Source: Heterotrichella gracilis (Eukaryota; Sar; Xanthophyceae; Tribonematales; Xanthonemataceae). Taken from it: a DNA stretch of 64,000 nt. The stretch lies in the NCBI GenBank assembly GCA_032358255.1, contig JAULBX010031702.1, positions 103,555 to 167,554 on the forward strand, read 5' to 3'. Under the pieces are notes generated by a model, which was not told where the DNA came from, did not search any database, and saw nothing but the letters and a program-made list of their open reading frames with translations. The first letter of the stretch is position 1, and each line of letters starts with the position of its first letter. Both the position numbers and the translations under genes were made by a program. Below, piece after piece: positions 61,801 to 64,000 of the stretch.

Positions 61801-64000
61801 CCGCCAGGCGCTGCTGCCGGACCAGCAGTGCATGCGCAGCCCTGAGCTGATGGGCCTGCTGGTGAAGGATGGGATGCAGGTCGCAAACCAGGTACATGCA
61901 CTTCGAAATTCACCCTACATTAGGGTTCTCATGCAATATCTTACTACATAGCGATGCAGCTTTGCGGATTCTGTTAAATCTGTCGGCATTTGGATGTGTA
62001 CATACCTCAATGCTAAGCCTTCCAAGCACTACAGCTGCCATGTGGCGATCAGTGGGCACTGTGCAGTGTGTGACCTTGTGTATTCCTGGATATGCAGGTA
62101 CCTGAGCCTGTGCTGGACATGTTCAAGCAGTTCACCCCCGGGTGCACTGTCGTATCCCCCTTACTGGTGTGCAAGCATCTGTCGGCACAGTGCAGCCACC
62201 CAGCACTGGAGGCAACCACGGGCCCTGAGGAACGCACAGCCCATGCTGCCATGCTGCTGGAGTATTGCATGTCTGACATGGACGACACCAACTCCGAGTC
62301 CGTGCGCCAACTGGCAGGTAGGTATATCTCTGGCAAAAACAGAACAGGATGTGGAATGAAATGTCTTATTTCACTGCAATGATTTTCATGAATCTGCCCG
62401 TCGTATCTATTACAACAGAGAAACCTACTGCTGTACGTACAGACATTGCTGTGCTTTACGACACAGTACCCACAGTATTGGTAGCTGCTTCTGCTTCGTA
62501 TGTGATCTCACACGTCCCAGCACCATGCCAACCCACCTGCGTCCTCCCCTGCAGGCGTACCCTTACTCCCCCTTGTAAACGGCTCCCTGGCCTCATTCCA
62601 GCTGGCAAGCCCCACTTTCAGGGGGGTGTATGTAGTCGATGAGCAGGAGGCGGAGCTGCTGGAGGCCCTCCCACAGGTTGTGGTGGCTGTGGGCAGGGGC
62701 AAGGAGCTGGGGGCGAGGCTGGCAGCTGTGGCGGCCACCCACGTCTTTAACGTGCATCTACTCACAGGTGCGCAGCTGGAAATGCATAGTGATCAGATGT
62801 GTGTGCAAAATTGCAACTTTTGAAACCATTGGAGCCCAGCCGGTGACTGGATGCTGTGCAGCAAGATGCACGGGTTTACACCAGGAGGGTGCTTCCATGC
62901 CTCCCTTGCACTGTAATATTGCAGTTGATGGCTGCAGGTGCAGTGCGTATGTTTTACGAAGCTCAGTGCTGGGTGGTGCAAGGGTGACCTTCTAGTCTGG
63001 CAGTACAGATGGAGTGCATCTAACCAAAGGACCATATGCTTGCTTGCAGGAGAAGCTATGGCCAATGAGATCTTCCCCAAACTGCTGCCCGCCCACTGGG
63101 TGTGCAAGACACGTGTGAAGTGGGCGCCGGACAAGGCCACCAGCCACCCCACGGTGCAGTGGCTGGCGCTGCTGTGGCAGTGGCTGGCGCGCAGTGCGCC
63201 GCTGGAGCCATTCAGTGCCTGGCCACTGCTGCCGGTGCAGGGCGGGCAGCTGTGCATGCTGTCGCCCAAGGCGCAGGTGAGATGCTGGGATGTACCTATT
63301 GCACGGGAATGAGTGGCATGTCTTCCTCCAATGGTATGCTGCATGTGCCAATGAGACAAGTTGCCAATTACCCACACAAGCTCTACAACACATCTGGTTG
63401 TCGCCATTAGCATCCCATGCCATCGCAGCACTCTCCGGTGTGCGCATCCCCGAGCCATGAATACCACACCCCCAAAGCATGAGCATCATCCTCAGGGCAC
63501 ATGAACCCCACCATGGTGCGTCGCTGGGACAGGACACCACCCATCTCCGTTCCCCGCTTGCAGGTCATCCATGATGGTGGCTGGAACGAGGCAGTGAGCA
63601 GCGCCATCACCAAGCTGGGCCTGTCCATCCTGGACACCAGCTCGGTGCCTGTGGGGCACCCGCAGCTGGCCAGCGCTGTGCACCAGGCTTCGGGGATGGG
63701 GCTGCTGCGGGCCCTGTCGCAGGGGGAGGACAAGGAGGCGATGCAGGCGGCAGGGCAGGGCCTGAGCCACATGGAGCGACGCCAGCTGGCGGCGTACCTG
63801 TTGCAGGTGGGTGCAATATGTTTTATTTACTTGTCGGGCTTTTTTCTTGGGGTGGAGAGTGGGAGGTTATTACTGTTTTGACAGGCAGCACAGCCGTGTG
63901 ACTGGGTTTGGGACAGAGAGGTAATGTTAGTTAGTTAGTTAGTTACATGCATTCCAGCAAAATAGCCAGATTAGCAGTCAGTCTTGCACATGCGGCGCCA
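52809..64000 (+). CDS. sacsin-like giant co-chaperone, two HSP90-like ATPase repeats, 3' end outside window
   Basis: There are at least 26 exons: 52809-52937, 53137-53200, 53320-53756, 53891-53986, 54093-54426, 54540-54945, 55155-55571, 55703-55889, 55971-56143, 56218-56993, 57158-57299, 57390-57522, 57803-57990, 58192-58458, 58595-58793, 58988-59140, 59337-59724, 59963-60218, 60358-60559, 60664-60823, 61002-61372, 61652-61891, 62098-62317, 62555-62767, 63050-63276 and 63564-63806. They give 2207 codons in frame, still open. Sacsin repeat 1 (residues 1-1367) starts FGQKVSLTSRIREIL and has the ATPase motifs VIQNADDAG and GRFGVGFNSCYHITD. Repeat 2 starts FGQSEALTTRLKHII with LIQNADDAG and GRFGLGFNAVYHFTD. 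Both share the WYG.DM.GSGKMRSDWNV segment. Sacsin-type proteins act as HSP90-like chaperone scaffolds. No ubiquitin-like domain precedes repeat 1. ATG 52830 is an alternative start. Confidence 0.92.
59905..59972 (+). repeat. 35-bp tandem duplication carrying the exon 18 acceptor of the sacsin-like gene
   Basis: The segment around TTGGCTATTTTGCAGGACGGTT is repeated as TTGGCTGTTTTGCAGGACGGTT. The second acceptor (exon start 59963) continues GRFGLGF in frame. The first (59928) would add 35 nt and shift the frame. Confidence 0.8.

Overview
The window is nuclear DNA of a green alga. Genes are dense with short introns (most roughly 60-400 bp, GT-AG, acceptors usually TGCAG|G). One product is a chloroplast maltose exporter, so the cell has a starch-bearing plastid. 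Plant-type telomere motifs (CCCTAAA) lie inside many introns. GC content is moderate. A trebouxiophyte-like chlorophyte is my best guess; the species cannot be read from the sequence. I found no rRNA, tRNA, CRISPR array, plasmid or phage feature.

Twelve protein genes were rebuilt exon by exon from both strands. In every complete model the exon lengths sum to a multiple of three and the phases agree at every junction (the polyubiquitin model crosses an assembly gap). Left to right: a four-helix sn-1 diacylglycerol lipase (+, 1075-9809, 18 exons); a DHPH-like FAD monooxygenase (-, 11128-13889, 7 exons); polyubiquitin with an intron in three of its four units (-, 14465-16015), interrupted by a 100-N gap; a GT61 glycosyltransferase (+, 16688-20386, 8 exons); a YbaK-type tRNA-editing-domain protein (-, 21199-22857, 5 exons); the ribosome-biogenesis protein WDR12/Ytm1 (+, 23407-27498, 11 exons); the plastid maltose exporter MEX1 (-, 28249-30248, 6 exons); a mitochondrial carrier (-, 31611-33474, 4 exons); a 1365-residue chromatin-type protein with a SAND-like domain, an extended PHD finger and a C-terminal Cys-rich knuckle (-, 34635-43105, 17 exons); mitochondrial EF-Ts (-, 44739-48084, 12 exons); a saccharopine-dehydrogenase-like oxidoreductase (-, 48763-51079, 5 exons); and a giant sacsin-like protein with two HSP90-like ATPase repeats that runs off the right edge (+, 52809 to end, at least 26 exons).

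These are ordinary chromosomal housekeeping and signalling genes, not an operon or a co-regulated cassette. Three neighbouring pairs are divergent and share an upstream region: ubiquitin/GT61, YbaK/WDR12 and the oxidoreductase/sacsin.

The less expected content is structural. Tandem duplications copy 3' splice sites in three genes. Perfect inverted repeats and GCAT-based palindromes recur in introns and upstream regions. Telomere-like repeats sit between in-frame copies of an acidic peptide in the lipase. The combination of domains in the SAND/ePHD protein is the most novel protein-level observation.
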